Origin: Flavobacteriales bacterium UBA1937
GTDB lineage: Bacteria > Bacteroidota > Bacteroidia > Flavobacteriales > Weeksellaceae
Length of the DNA: 64,000 bases
NCBI GenBank assembly: GCA_002337005.1
Contig: DDFD01000028.1
Span: forward strand, 1 to 64,000
Reading direction: 5' to 3'
In this document: positions 16,254-24,585 of the stretch, one piece after another
How the letters are laid out: every line of letters starts with the position of its first letter
How positions within the stretch are numbered: position 1 is the stretch's first letter
The notes under the pieces: model-generated
What the model was told of the DNA's origin: nothing
Databases searched by the model: none
Seen by the model: only the letters and a program-made list of their open reading frames with translations
Translations under genes and position numbers: made by a program

Positions 16254-16667
16254 ATGATTAAATTAATATTGGCAGAGCATACCTATCCTGTAAGAAGAGC
16301 AGTTCTTAGAAAAGAATTTCCAGATGAGCCACATCAATTTAATGGGGATTTAGATCCTCATACTTTTCATTTAGGATATTTGGAAAAGAATGAAATAAAA
16401 GGCGTGGTTTCTATCATGAAAAACGGAAGCGTGGCTCAGCTAAGAGGAATGGCAGTTTCTGAAGATTGTCAAGGAAAAGGTATCGGTAAAATGCTTATAG
16501 AAAAAGCAGAAGAGATTTTACAAAAGGATAAAATTTCTAAAATTTGGATGAATGCAAGAGAAAAAGTAGTTCCGTTTTACGAAAAATGTGGTTACAAAAT
16601 TGAAGGAGAAATTTTCATCATAAAACCAATTGGTTTTCATTATTTGATGGCAAAATATTTTGATTGA
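16254..16667 (+). CDS. GNAT-family N-acetyltransferase
   Basis: A 137-residue acetyltransferase. VAQLRGMAVSEDCQGKGIGKMLIE holds the acetyl-CoA loop QGKGIG (about residues 74-79), and the terminal strand around VPFYEKCGYKIEGEIF closes the fold. Substrate unknown. It is followed after 72 nt by hemA, which has its own promoter, and is divergent from mreB. Confidence 0.87.
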   Translation: MIKLILAEHTYPVRRAVLRKEFPDEPHQFNGDLDPHTFHLGYLEKNEIKGVVSIMKNGSVAQLRGMAVSEDCQGKGIGKMLIEKAEEILQKDKISKIWMNAREKVVPFYEKCGYKIEGEIFIIKPIGFHYLMAKYFD

Positions 16668-16721
16668 TATTATAAAACAAAAGCATATTTAAAATTAGAA
16701 GATTTTTATCAGAATATTGAT

Positions 16722-16729
16722 TAAATTTG
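16722..16729 (+). promoter_or_regulatory. -7 element of hemA
   Basis: TAAATTTG ends only 10 nt before the hemA ATG, so the mRNA would be nearly leaderless. Confidence 0.55.
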
Positions 16730-16739
16730 CAGATTGATA

Positions 16740-18017
16740 ATGAACACTCACGTAAAGACATATAACACGCAGAATTTCACGGTTTTAAGCATTAGCTATG
16801 AGAAAGCCAATGCAGAAATCAGAGGTAAATTTGCTTTTTTTGATGAAAACATCAAGAGTTTTGTGAATGAAATTCACGACAAAAAGCTGGGCGACGCCTT
16901 TATTGTTTCTACCTGTAACCGAACCGAAATTTATACTACTACCAGCAATTATATGTCTATAGCAGAGATGTATTGTAAATCGGTAGATGTAAGTTTGATG
17001 GATTTTATGCAGTTTGTAAACGTTATCAAAAACGAAGAAGCACTTAACCATCTTTTCCGGGTTTCTGCTGGTCTGGAAAGTCAGATTTTAGGAGATTTTG
17101 AAATAATTGGTCAGATTAAAAACGCTTATCATCGTTTCAAAAAATACAGAAAATTTAGCAATCCTTATTTAGAAAGAGCCATTAATCTGGCAATTCAAAT
17201 TTCTAAAAGAATTAAAAACGAAACAGGAATTTCAAACGGTGCAGCATCGGTTTCTTATGCGGCAGTTCATTATATTTTAAAAACTCAAACTCAAATTTCT
17301 GATAAAAATATTCTTTTGTTGGGTGTAGGAGAAATCGGACAAAATACTGTTGAAAATTTAGTAAAACACGTTTACAAGCCAAAGGTTAAAATTGCCAACC
17401 GTTCTTTCGAAAAAGCAGAAAAAATTGCTGAAAAATACCACATTCCTCAAATTGCTTTTGACGATTTCGAAGATGAATTAAAATCTACGGATATCTTGAT
17501 TGTAGCAACGGGTGCGCAAATGCCAATCATCTTGCCAAGACATTTCCCTAATGGGAAAGAAACTTTGGTGATAGATTTGTCTATTCCTAATAATGTGGAC
17601 AAAAACGTTGCCGAAAACAAAGCAGTAAAATTGGTGGATATTGATGAACTTTCTACGCACATAGAAGAAACAATGGAGCAACGTAAGAAAGAAATTCCAA
17701 AAGCGGAAGCCATCATTAAGGAAATGACCAAAGAATTTTTGGTTTGGGAGAAAAAGAGAAAATTTGCCCCAAATATTCATTTGTTCAAATCGGCTTTAAA
17801 GAAAATTGAAGATCACGAAATGCACAATTTTCATAAAAAACACAAATATATAGATGTGGAAGATATGAAATTGAGCGAAAAAATGATACAAAAAATCACC
17901 AATAGATTTGCAAAATATATTATTGAAAACCCTTTAAGAGCCGAAGAAATTACCAAACTAATGAACGAAATTTTGGTAGAACAACCGAAAGAAGAATTTA
18001 ATAAAAAACATCAATAA
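16740..18017 (+). CDS. hemA: glutamyl-tRNA reductase
   Basis: A 425-residue enzyme reducing glutamyl-tRNA to glutamate-1-semialdehyde, the committed step of C5 tetrapyrrole synthesis. The catalytic cysteine is Cys59 in FIVSTCNRTEIY. The NADPH-binding domain starts around NILLLGVGEIGQNTVENL, followed by the helical dimerisation domain. The ATG at 16740 is preferred to a TTG two codons upstream because the promoter lies immediately before it. It heads a hemA-hemC-hemD-hemE run, separated from hemC by a repeat element. Confidence 0.95.
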   Translation: MNTHVKTYNTQNFTVLSISYEKANAEIRGKFAFFDENIKSFVNEIHDKKLGDAFIVSTCNRTEIYTTTSNYMSIAEMYCKSVDVSLMDFMQFVNVIKNEEALNHLFRVSAGLESQILGDFEIIGQIKNAYHRFKKYRKFSNPYLERAINLAIQISKRIKNETGISNGAASVSYAAVHYILKTQTQISDKNILLLGVGEIGQNTVENLVKHVYKPKVKIANRSFEKAEKIAEKYHIPQIAFDDFEDELKSTDILIVATGAQMPIILPRHFPNGKETLVIDLSIPNNVDKNVAENKAVKLVDIDELSTHIEETMEQRKKEIPKAEAIIKEMTKEFLVWEKKRKFAPNIHLFKSALKKIEDHEMHNFHKKHKYIDVEDMKLSEKMIQKITNRFAKYIIENPLRAEEITKLMNEILVEQPKEEFNKKHQ

Positions 18018-18019
18018 AA

Positions 18020-18151
18020 TTAACCGCAAAAGCAACAAAAGAAATCCTTGAAAATAAGTTCTACAAAAGTTTAAAAAGATATCTATTCAACTTTTTTTAC
18101 TTTTGAAATTCTTTAAAAAAAACTGAAGCCTTTGTTTCTTTTGTGGTTTAA
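18020..18151. repeat. imperfect long inverted repeat between hemA and hemC
   Basis: The left arm (18020-18046, starting TTAACCGCAAAAG) and right arm (18125-18151, ending TTGTGGTTTAA) are reverse complements over about 25 bp with a few mismatches. A second inner pair CAAAAGT/ACTTTTG lies around 18064-18070 and 18099-18105. The arm sequence resembles the AACGCAAAGGCGCAA arm of the palindrome at 58701, suggesting one family of intergenic elements. Confidence 0.6.
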
Positions 18152-18162
18152 AAAAATAGAAA

Positions 18163-19071
18163 ATGATTAGAATAGGCACCAGAAATTCGCCATTGGCAAT
18201 GTGGCAAGCAAAAGAAGTAGAACAAAAATTACAAAATTTAGGTTACGAAACTTCATTGGTTCCTGTGCTTTCTTCTGGTGACAAAAACCTTAATCAACCG
18301 CTTTATTCTCTGGGGATTACAGGCGTTTTTACCAAAGATTTAGACATTGCTTTACTCAATAATGAGATTGATATTGCGGTGCATTCTCTGAAAGATGTTC
18401 CTACACTTTTACCACAAAATATCGAAATTTCGGCAGTTCTGGAAAGAGATTTTCCTCAAGATGTTTTGGTGAGAAAATCTTCTCCAAAGCATAAAAATTT
18501 AGCTGAACTAAAAATTGCGACGAGCAGTTTAAGAAGACGAGCTTTTTGGCTCGAACAATTTCCCGAAACAGAATTTTCAGACATTAGAGGAAATGTACAA
18601 ACTCGATTGAAGAAATTAGAAGAAGGCGATTTTGATGCCACTCTTTTTTCTTTGGCAGGAATTAAAAGAATGGAAATGGAACTCGATTTTGAAGAGTTAG
18701 ATTTTATGATTTCTGCGCCAAGTCAAGGTGTTGTAGCCATTGCAAGTAGAGTTGATGATATAGAAATTAAAGAGATTTTACAGCAAATTAATCATAAAGA
18801 AACTCAAATTTGTGTAGAAATAGAGCGTAATTTTCTACGAACTTTAGAAGGTGGTTGTACTGCACCAATTGGAGCTATTGCAATTTGGAATGAAGGAAAA
18901 ATTCATTTTAAAGGAAAATTAAATGCTCTTGACGGGAGTAAAACTATAAGTTTAGTTGAAGAATTTGAATTTAATGATTCTGAAAATTTCGGAGAAAAAT
19001 TCGCAAAAATAATTTTAGAAAATGGCGGAAAAGAAATGATGGAACAGATAAAATCTACATTGAAAAATTAA
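18163..19071 (+). CDS. hemC: hydroxymethylbilane synthase (porphobilinogen deaminase)
   Basis: A 302-residue enzyme that polymerises four porphobilinogens into hydroxymethylbilane. The dipyrromethane cofactor would attach to Cys232 in LEGGCTAPIGA. The N-terminal IGTRNSPLAMWQA and VHSLKDVP motifs and the arginines in TSSLRRRAFWL are all present. Length is normal. It is the second heme gene; a 145-bp repeat-bearing gap separates it from hemA. Confidence 0.96.
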   Translation: MIRIGTRNSPLAMWQAKEVEQKLQNLGYETSLVPVLSSGDKNLNQPLYSLGITGVFTKDLDIALLNNEIDIAVHSLKDVPTLLPQNIEISAVLERDFPQDVLVRKSSPKHKNLAELKIATSSLRRRAFWLEQFPETEFSDIRGNVQTRLKKLEEGDFDATLFSLAGIKRMEMELDFEELDFMISAPSQGVVAIASRVDDIEIKEILQQINHKETQICVEIERNFLRTLEGGCTAPIGAIAIWNEGKIHFKGKLNALDGSKTISLVEEFEFNDSENFGEKFAKIILENGGKEMMEQIKSTLKN

Positions 19072-19102
19072 TTTTTTAATTAAAAACCTTTTCTGCGTAA
19101 AC

Positions 19103-19110
19103 TAAATTTG
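19103..19110 (+). promoter_or_regulatory. possible -7 element of hemD
   Basis: TAAATTTG matches TAnnTTTG in the 74-bp hemC-hemD gap and would give a leader of about 30 nt. Confidence 0.4.
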
Positions 19111-19145
19111 AAAACAACACAAAAAGGGAAGTTATCAATTCAAAA

Positions 19146-19826
19146 ATGAAAATCCTTTTTACCAAAACAGGCATTGAAAATGAAGTTTCCAAAAAAATGG
19201 AGACAGATTTTATCTGTGATTTTCAGGATTTTATCGCCATCGAAAAAATTAAAACCAAACCTTTTGATTTAAAGAATTATTCTTTGATTTTCAGCAGCGT
19301 AAATGCGGTGAAATCTTTCTTTAAAAATAAATTTGAACCTCACGAAAGTTTCTTGAATCCTAAAAAATTTAATAAAATTTATGCCGTAGGTTTTAAAACT
19401 AAATTAGAACTCAGGAAACAAGGTTTTGGAACGTTTAAAGTGACCAAACATGCAAGTGATTTGGCAGATTTCATTATTGATTACTGTCAAAAGGAAAAAT
19501 TTTTTCATTTTTGTGGAAACTTAGCATTAGATATTTTAGATGAAAAGCTTCCTTTGCAAAATATTTCTTACAAAAAAATAATCATCTACAAAACGAATTT
19601 GCTCTACCCGAAAATTTCTGAAAATTATGATGCTATAGTTTTTTTTAGTCCAAGTGGAGTTCGTAGTTTTGCGAAGTTTAATTCTTTAGAAAATTTGAAA
19701 ATTTTTTCTATCGGACAAACCACAGAAAAAGAGTTGAAAAAATTCACCCAAAATAGAATTTTCACAAGTAAAGAAAGCAATTTAGAAGATTTATTAAATA
19801 TTATAAAGCAAAAAGCGGAAAGCTGA
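19146..19826 (+). CDS. hemD: uroporphyrinogen-III synthase
   Basis: A 226-residue protein of the poorly conserved HemD family, which cyclises hydroxymethylbilane to uroporphyrinogen III. Useful pieces are LIFSSVNAVKSFF near the N-terminus, IYAVGFKTKLEL, and the C-terminal DAIVFFSPSGVRSF, the usual HemD signature. Position between hemC and hemE supports the call. The last codons and the short spacer run through heptamer-periodic sequence (AAAGCGG, AAAGCTG, AATGCAG, AAAGCAA). Confidence 0.88.
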   Translation: MKILFTKTGIENEVSKKMETDFICDFQDFIAIEKIKTKPFDLKNYSLIFSSVNAVKSFFKNKFEPHESFLNPKKFNKIYAVGFKTKLELRKQGFGTFKVTKHASDLADFIIDYCQKEKFFHFCGNLALDILDEKLPLQNISYKKIIIYKTNLLYPKISENYDAIVFFSPSGVRSFAKFNSLENLKIFSIGQTTEKELKKFTQNRIFTSKESNLEDLLNIIKQKAES

Positions 19827-19843
19827 ATGCAGAAAGCAAAAAA

Positions 19844-20869
19844 ATGATTAAAAACGACTTATATTTAAGAGCATTGCGTGGCGAATCTGTAGAAAGACCA
19901 CCAGTTTGGATGATGAGACAAGCAGGAAGATATTTGCCGGAATTCATCGCGCTACGTGATCAATACGATTTTTTTACCCGCTGTCAAACTCCAGAATTGG
20001 CAGCAGAAATCACTGTGCAACCAATTAGAAGATTTCCGCTAGATGCAGCGATTTTATTTTCTGATATTTTGGTAGTTCCACAAGCAATGGGAATTGATTT
20101 CAAAATGAAAGAATCAGTTGGACCTTGGTTAGACAACCCTATTAAAACTTTAGAACAAATAGAAAATCTACAAGTTTCTGCTGCGGAAGAAAACCTTCAA
20201 TACGTTTATGATGCGATTGAAATCACTTTACAGAAATTAGAAAACGAAATTCCTTTAATCGGTTTTGCAGGTTCACCGTGGACTTTGCTTTGCTATTGTG
20301 TAGAAGGAAAAGGAAGTAAAGCTTTTGATGTTGCGAAATCTTTTTGTTTCCAAAAGCCAGAATTGGCGCATCTTCTTTTACAAAAAATTACAGATGTTAC
20401 TATTGCCTATCTTAAGAGAAAAGTACAAAGTGGCGTTTCTGCGGTACAGATTTTTGATTCTTGGGGAGGAATGCTTTCTCCGGAAGATTATCAGGAATTT
20501 TCTTGGAAATACATCAATCAAATTGTAGAAGCTTTAGCTCCAGAAACTCACGTGGTGGTTTTTGCGAAAGGTTGTTGGTACGCTTTAGAAGAAATGACAA
20601 AATCTAGAGTTTCGGCTCTAGGTGTAGATTGGACGATTACTCCAGAATTGGCGAGAAAATTTACCGATAATTCTATAACACTTCAAGGAAATTTTGATCC
20701 TGCAAGATTACATTCTTCGCCAGAAGTGATTAGAAAAATGGTTCACGAAATGATTGATAGATTTGGAAAAGATAAATATATTGCCAATCTAGGTCATGGA
20801 ATTTTGCCGAATATTCCTTTAGAAAATGCCGAAGCTTTTATAAGAGCGGTAGTAGAATGGAACGGTTAA
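19844..20869 (+). CDS. hemE: uroporphyrinogen decarboxylase
   Basis: A 341-residue enzyme that decarboxylates the four acetate side chains of uroporphyrinogen III to give coproporphyrinogen. The N-terminal signature PPVWMMRQAGRYLPEF is clear, with GFAGSPWTLLCYCVEG and the C-terminal FIANLGHG-type motif (here IANLGHGILPNIP). It starts 17 nt after hemD and ends the heme operon at a strong terminator. Confidence 0.97.
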   Translation: MIKNDLYLRALRGESVERPPVWMMRQAGRYLPEFIALRDQYDFFTRCQTPELAAEITVQPIRRFPLDAAILFSDILVVPQAMGIDFKMKESVGPWLDNPIKTLEQIENLQVSAAEENLQYVYDAIEITLQKLENEIPLIGFAGSPWTLLCYCVEGKGSKAFDVAKSFCFQKPELAHLLLQKITDVTIAYLKRKVQSGVSAVQIFDSWGGMLSPEDYQEFSWKYINQIVEALAPETHVVVFAKGCWYALEEMTKSRVSALGVDWTITPELARKFTDNSITLQGNFDPARLHSSPEVIRKMVHEMIDRFGKDKYIANLGHGILPNIPLENAEAFIRAVVEWNG

Positions 20870-20892
20870 AAACCTATTTTTATATAAAAAAC

Positions 20893-20923
20893 AAAATCCT
20901 CAGAGTTTTCTGAGGATTTTTTT
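20893..20923. terminator. terminator between hemE and the nitroreductase gene
   Basis: AAAATCCTCAGA (20893-20904) pairs perfectly with TCTGAGGATTTT (20909-20920) around GTTT, with a T run on the plus side and A run on the left, so it works in both directions. Confidence 0.93.
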
Positions 20924-20924
20924 A

Positions 20925-21557
20925 TTACTTCACTTCTGTGATAAATTTTTCTTTCGGTTTTCTTACTTTTACTAGTTTTTCTAACCAATCTTTTTCTGAA
21001 TCTCTGTAACCAAGAGGTAAAAGTAAAACGCTTCTCAATCCTTTTTCTCTTAAACCAAGAATTTCATCTACTTTTTCTGGGCTGAAACCCTCCATTGGAG
21101 TAGCATCTACACCTTCGAAAGCAGCTGCAATAATCGCTGCGCCAAATGCAATATACGCTTGTTTAGCAGTGTGCACGAAATTTTCTTCGGCAGTTTTGGG
21201 TACATAAGCATTCAAAAGGAAATTTCTGTAATTTTCAAAACCTTCATTAGTTCCTCCACGTGTTTCATTGGTTAAATCAAACATATAGTTGATTCTTTCT
21301 GCGGTATAAGTATCCCAAGCTGCGAAAACCAAAACGTGAGAAGCATCTGCAACCTGTGGTTGATTGCTGGCGGCTTCTTTCAACTGGTTTTTAACATCCT
21401 GATTGCTTACTACAAATATCTCAAAAGGTTGTAAACCGCTAGATGTAGGAGCAAGGCGTGCTGCTTCTAAAATTCTTTCTACTTTTTCATCACTCACTTT
21501 TTCGCCGTTCATTGCTTTTGCAGCGTATCTCCATTGTAATTTATCTAATAATTCCAT
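20925..21557 (-). CDS. nitroreductase-family NAD(P)H oxidoreductase
   Basis: A 210-residue FMN-dependent reductase. N-terminal RYAAKAMN and APTSSGLQPFEIFVV contribute FMN phosphate binding, a middle region AFGAAIIAAAFEGVDATPMEGF and a C-terminal VLLLPLGYRD complete the fold. It resembles NfsB/oxygen-insensitive nitroreductases; the natural substrate is not predictable. The ATG at 21557 is chosen because the -7 element at 21576-21583 overlaps the upstream in-frame TTG at 21578. Confidence 0.88.
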   Translation of the reverse strand: MELLDKLQWRYAAKAMNGEKVSDEKVERILEAARLAPTSSGLQPFEIFVVSNQDVKNQLKEAASNQPQVADASHVLVFAAWDTYTAERINYMFDLTNETRGGTNEGFENYRNFLLNAYVPKTAEENFVHTAKQAYIAFGAAIIAAAFEGVDATPMEGFSPEKVDEILGLREKGLRSVLLLPLGYRDSEKDWLEKLVKVRKPKEKFITEVK

Positions 21558-21575
21558 TTTATAAAAATTTTTCTG

Positions 21576-21583
21576 CAAAGTTA
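21576..21583 (-). promoter_or_regulatory. -7 element of the nitroreductase gene
   Basis: The minus strand reads TAACTTTG (TAnnTTTG), 18 nt before the ATG at 21557. Confidence 0.5.
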
Positions 21584-21662
21584 ATACGTAAAATGGCGTA
21601 TTGTCATTGATTTATGTTAAGAAAGAGATAGAAAAAATGAACCGTAAAAACTTGACAAAATT

Positions 21663-23177
21663 TTACTTATTCAATTCCAAAAGTGGCTCAATGTATTGTC
21701 TGTCATTACAAAGACGAGGCACTTTGTTTTGTCCGCCCAATTTTCCTCGAGATTCCATCCATTGATAGAAAAGTTGAGGTTTTGCAGTATGTATAATTGG
21801 CGGATTAAGCGTCATATTGAGATAACGTTTCGCTTCATAATCAGAATTGATGGACTTCAATGTTTCATCGAAAATTTTAGAAAAATGTTCTAAATTATTC
21901 GGGTGATGAGAAAACTCTAACAACCATTCGTGCGCGCCAGATTTTCCTTCGCTCATAAAAACAGGAGCACCTGTGTAATCTAAAATATGAGCTTCGGTTG
22001 CATCACAAGCTTTTTTGAGGGCGGTTTCTACATTGTCTATCATGAGTTCTTCACCAAAGGCATTAATGTAATGTTTGGTTCTGCCAGAAATCTGAATTCT
22101 ATGTGGTGATAGAGACGTAAATTTCACGGTGTCACCTATAAGATAGCGCCAAAGTCCGCCGTTGGTAGAAATAACAACAGCATAATTTTTCCCAAGTTCT
22201 ACTTCTCCTAGCGGAATAGCCTGAAGATTGTTTCTATCAAATTTATCCATTGGAATAAATTCATAGAAAATGCCATAATCTAGCATTAGAAGCATCTCAT
22301 CACTTCCGCTTCTGTCTTGGATTCCGAAGAAACCTTCTGAAGCGTTGTAAATTTCATAATAATTAATGTCTTTGCCAATGATTTTTCGGTATTGTTCTTT
22401 ATAGGGTTTAAAACTAATTCCACCGTGGAAAAAAACCTCTAAATTCGGGAAAACGTCTGAAATATTACCTTTTCCTGTTTCTGCTAAAATTCTTTGTAGC
22501 AAAACCATCATCCAACTTGGTACACCAGTTAAGCTGCCTACGTCTTGGTTTTTTACTTCGGAGACGATGGCTTTTAGTTTGGTTTCCCATTCTGACATTA
22601 GTGAGGTTTTTTTGCTAGGAACGGTAGTGATTTCTATCCAAAAAGGTAAATTTTCTATCAAAATAGCAGATAAATCTCCAAATTTGGTATTGAAGCTTTC
22701 GTAGAGTTCTGAGCTGCCTCCTAATCTTAAATTTTTATTGAGAAATAGTTGATTATCAGGATGATTATTGGCATAAATGGAGATTAAATCTTTACCTGCT
22801 TTATAATGACATTCTTCTAAACTTTCGTCTGTAATTGGGATGTATTTGCTCTTGGCATTGGTGGTGCCAGATGATTTGGCAAATTGGCGGATGATGCCTG
22901 GCCAGATAATATCTTTTTGACCTTGCCTTGCTTTTTCTATGTAAGGTTCAAATTCTTCGTAATTTACGATGGGAACTTGTTGCTGAAAATCTCTGTAAGA
23001 AGAGATGTCTTTGAAGCCATATTTTTTTCCGTATTCTGTTTCGTCTGCGTGAAAAAGTTGTGAGAAAAGTACGCCTTGTTGTGTTTCAATAGGATGATTC
23101 ATAAAATTCTGAATCTGGTCTATTCTTTGCCTGATAAACCAATTAACTGCCATATTGAAAAGTGCCATTGTTGCCAT
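21663..23177 (-). CDS. GH3-family acyl-adenylating enzyme homologue
   Basis: A 504-residue member of the GH3 family, named for plant auxin-responsive acyl-acid amido synthetases and common as a single gene in Bacteroidetes. The ANL-type adenylation signature RQFAKSSGTTNAKSKYIP (about 105-122) is present, as is the downstream motif NASEGFFGIQD. It probably couples a carboxylate to an amino acid via an adenylate, but the bacterial substrate is unknown. The start could be 23177 or the ATG at 23168, as the -7 element ends only 4 nt upstream. Confidence 0.85.
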   Translation of the reverse strand: MATMALFNMAVNWFIRQRIDQIQNFMNHPIETQQGVLFSQLFHADETEYGKKYGFKDISSYRDFQQQVPIVNYEEFEPYIEKARQGQKDIIWPGIIRQFAKSSGTTNAKSKYIPITDESLEECHYKAGKDLISIYANNHPDNQLFLNKNLRLGGSSELYESFNTKFGDLSAILIENLPFWIEITTVPSKKTSLMSEWETKLKAIVSEVKNQDVGSLTGVPSWMMVLLQRILAETGKGNISDVFPNLEVFFHGGISFKPYKEQYRKIIGKDINYYEIYNASEGFFGIQDRSGSDEMLLMLDYGIFYEFIPMDKFDRNNLQAIPLGEVELGKNYAVVISTNGGLWRYLIGDTVKFTSLSPHRIQISGRTKHYINAFGEELMIDNVETALKKACDATEAHILDYTGAPVFMSEGKSGAHEWLLEFSHHPNNLEHFSKIFDETLKSINSDYEAKRYLNMTLNPPIIHTAKPQLFYQWMESRGKLGGQNKVPRLCNDRQYIEPLLELNK

Positions 23178-23181
23178 TGCT

Positions 23182-23189
23182 CAAATTTA
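23182..23189 (-). promoter_or_regulatory. -7 element of the GH3-family gene
   Basis: The minus strand reads TAAATTTG directly before the start codon, implying a leaderless mRNA or use of the ATG at 23168. Confidence 0.5.
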
Positions 23190-23267
23190 ATAAAAAAACT
23201 GAACGAGAGAAATGAAAATTGGCTTAAATTTTCTGAGATGCATAATTAAAAAAAACGAGTTGAATAT

Positions 23268-23396
23268 GCGCGAAGGATGGTAGTGAAAATCCTTTTTAAA
23301 TTTTAGAAGTAAGGAATGGTGATGGGAAAATTTAAAAAGATTGTAACGAACAGCCTGACCTGAGGTGTTGGGAATGTGGCTGTGGAAGGGCGCGCC
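23268..23396. repeat. structured intergenic element (candidate RNA or mobile repeat)
   Basis: A 129-nt element with three nested parts. Outer GCGCG (23268-23272) pairs with CGCGC (23391-23395). A small hairpin AAGGAT/ATCCTT follows. A perfect 13-bp stem pairs CTTTTTAAATTTT (23292-23304) with AAAATTTAAAAAG (23327-23339) around a 22-nt purine-rich loop. The flanks GGATGGTAGTGAAAATCC and TTGTAACGAACAGCC resemble, from memory, a repeated intergenic sequence in other Flavobacteriia. No ORF or promoter is seen here. Confidence 0.6.
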
Positions 23397-23410
23397 AAAA
23401 TTTTAGATTT

Positions 23411-23451
23411 TTTAAAAATAAAAAATCCGCTCTAAAAAATTAGAACGGATT
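23411..23451 (-). terminator. terminator after the bacilliredoxin gene
   Basis: On the minus strand AATCCG and TCTAA segments (23451-23440) pair with TTAGA and CGGATT (23435-23424), with one mismatch, followed by a T-rich run. Confidence 0.75.
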
Positions 23452-23476
23452 GGGGGAATATTTTCTCAAAAAAAAA

Positions 23477-23887
23477 TTAACAAAATTCCTCGTAAGCTGC
23501 TTGTAAATTGGCAGCTATGGCACCGGCAGGATTTCCTTCGATGTGGTGTCTCTCTAGCATGTGCACTAATTCTCCGTCTTTGAAAAGTGCTACACAAGGT
23601 GAGCTTGGAGGAAATGGAGCGAAGTGTTTTCTGGCTTCTGCTACAGCATCGGTATCGAAACCTGCAAAAACGGTGGTTAAATGGTCTGGTTTTTTGTCAC
23701 CAGTTAATGAATAAATAACGCCTGGTCTGGCTGCGCCTGCTGCACAACCACACACAGAATTTACCATAACTAGGGTAGTTCCTGATTGTTTAAGCGCTTC
23801 GTTTACTTGTTCAGGTGTGGTAAGGTCTTGGAAACCTTTATCTGTAAGTTCTGCCTTCATGGGCATTACTAATTCTGCTGGATACAT
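23477..23887 (-). CDS. BrxA/BrxB-type bacilliredoxin
   Basis: A 136-residue thioredoxin-fold protein of the YphP/YqiW family. The active site is CGC (Cys46-Gly-Cys48) in VNSVCGCAAGAARPG, the family hallmark in place of CxxC. In Firmicutes such proteins remove bacillithiol from oxidised protein thiols; whether this organism makes bacillithiol cannot be judged here. Monocistronic, with a -7 element about 45 nt upstream and a terminator behind it. Confidence 0.92.
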   Translation of the reverse strand: MYPAELVMPMKAELTDKGFQDLTTPEQVNEALKQSGTTLVMVNSVCGCAAGAARPGVIYSLTGDKKPDHLTTVFAGFDTDAVAEARKHFAPFPPSSPCVALFKDGELVHMLERHHIEGNPAGAIAANLQAAYEEFC

Positions 23888-23929
23888 ATTATATTAAGTT
23901 TATAAGTTAAAAAATGAATATTTCGTTTG

Positions 23930-23937
23930 CAAATTTA
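23930..23937 (-). promoter_or_regulatory. -7 element of the bacilliredoxin gene
   Basis: The minus strand reads TAAATTTG (TAnnTTTG), 43 nt before the ATG. Confidence 0.5.
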
Positions 23938-24018
23938 CTATTAAAATTTTAAAATTTCTATCTATATATTTTATCAAAAGTATGCCAAAAATCTATTAAG
24001 ACATTTTGACTCTTTTTA

Positions 24019-24053
24019 AAAAAAATTGCCAAAGATATCTTTGGCAATTTTTG
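24019..24053 (-). terminator. terminator at the end of the dcw transcript
   Basis: AAAAATTGCCAAAG (24021-24034) and CTTTGGCAATTTTT (24039-24052) form a perfect 14-bp stem with an ATAT loop and A/T flanks. It lies 24 nt beyond the yqeY stop. Confidence 0.9.
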
Positions 24054-24075
24054 GGTAATTGTACTGAAAATTTAA

Positions 24076-24522
24076 TTAAGATAATAACTTCTTTACCATT
24101 TCGGAGATTGATTTTCCGTCTGATTTTCCGGCTAAAGCTTTGGAAGCGGTTCCCATTACTTTTCCTAAATCTTTGATGGATTCTGCCCCTGTTTCGGTAA
24201 TTATTTTTTTGATTTCTGCTTCTAGTTCTTCTGCGGTAAGCTGGGCAGGTAAAAACTGCTCTATAACTTTCATCTGTGCTGCTTCTACTTCTGCCAAATC
24301 TGTTCTGTTTTGCGCTACAAATTGTTCATAAGAATCTTTGCGCTGTTTAATCATTCTTTGTAAAATAGCAATTTCTTGTTCTGCGGAAACATCTGCGCCT
24401 TTGGCTTCTGTTTTTAGCAAAAGGATTTGAGATTTTACGGCTCTCAGAGAGTCTAGAGCTACTTTGTCTTTCTCTCTCATTGCGGTTTTAATCGCTTCGT
24501 TTATGGTAAGTTCTAATGACAT
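24076..24522 (-). CDS. GatB/YqeY domain protein
   Basis: A 148-residue, almost entirely helical YqeY protein, related to the C-terminal tRNA-binding domain of GatB. Characteristic pieces are MREKDKVALDSLRAVKS and the C-terminal KDLGKVMGTASKALAGKSDG. Its function is unsettled; a role in tRNA-dependent amidation or tRNA quality has been proposed for the family. It is the last gene of the dcw cluster, following ftsZ after 63 bp that contain a perfect GCAATTAGCT/AGCTAATTGC hairpin (24544-24573). Confidence 0.9.
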   Translation of the reverse strand: MSLELTINEAIKTAMREKDKVALDSLRAVKSQILLLKTEAKGADVSAEQEIAILQRMIKQRKDSYEQFVAQNRTDLAEVEAAQMKVIEQFLPAQLTAEELEAEIKKIITETGAESIKDLGKVMGTASKALAGKSDGKSISEMVKKLLS

Positions 24523-24585
24523 TTTATTATGTTTTGGTTTTTGGCAATTAGCTTTTAAAGTTTAGCTAATTGCGAAAAATAATTA

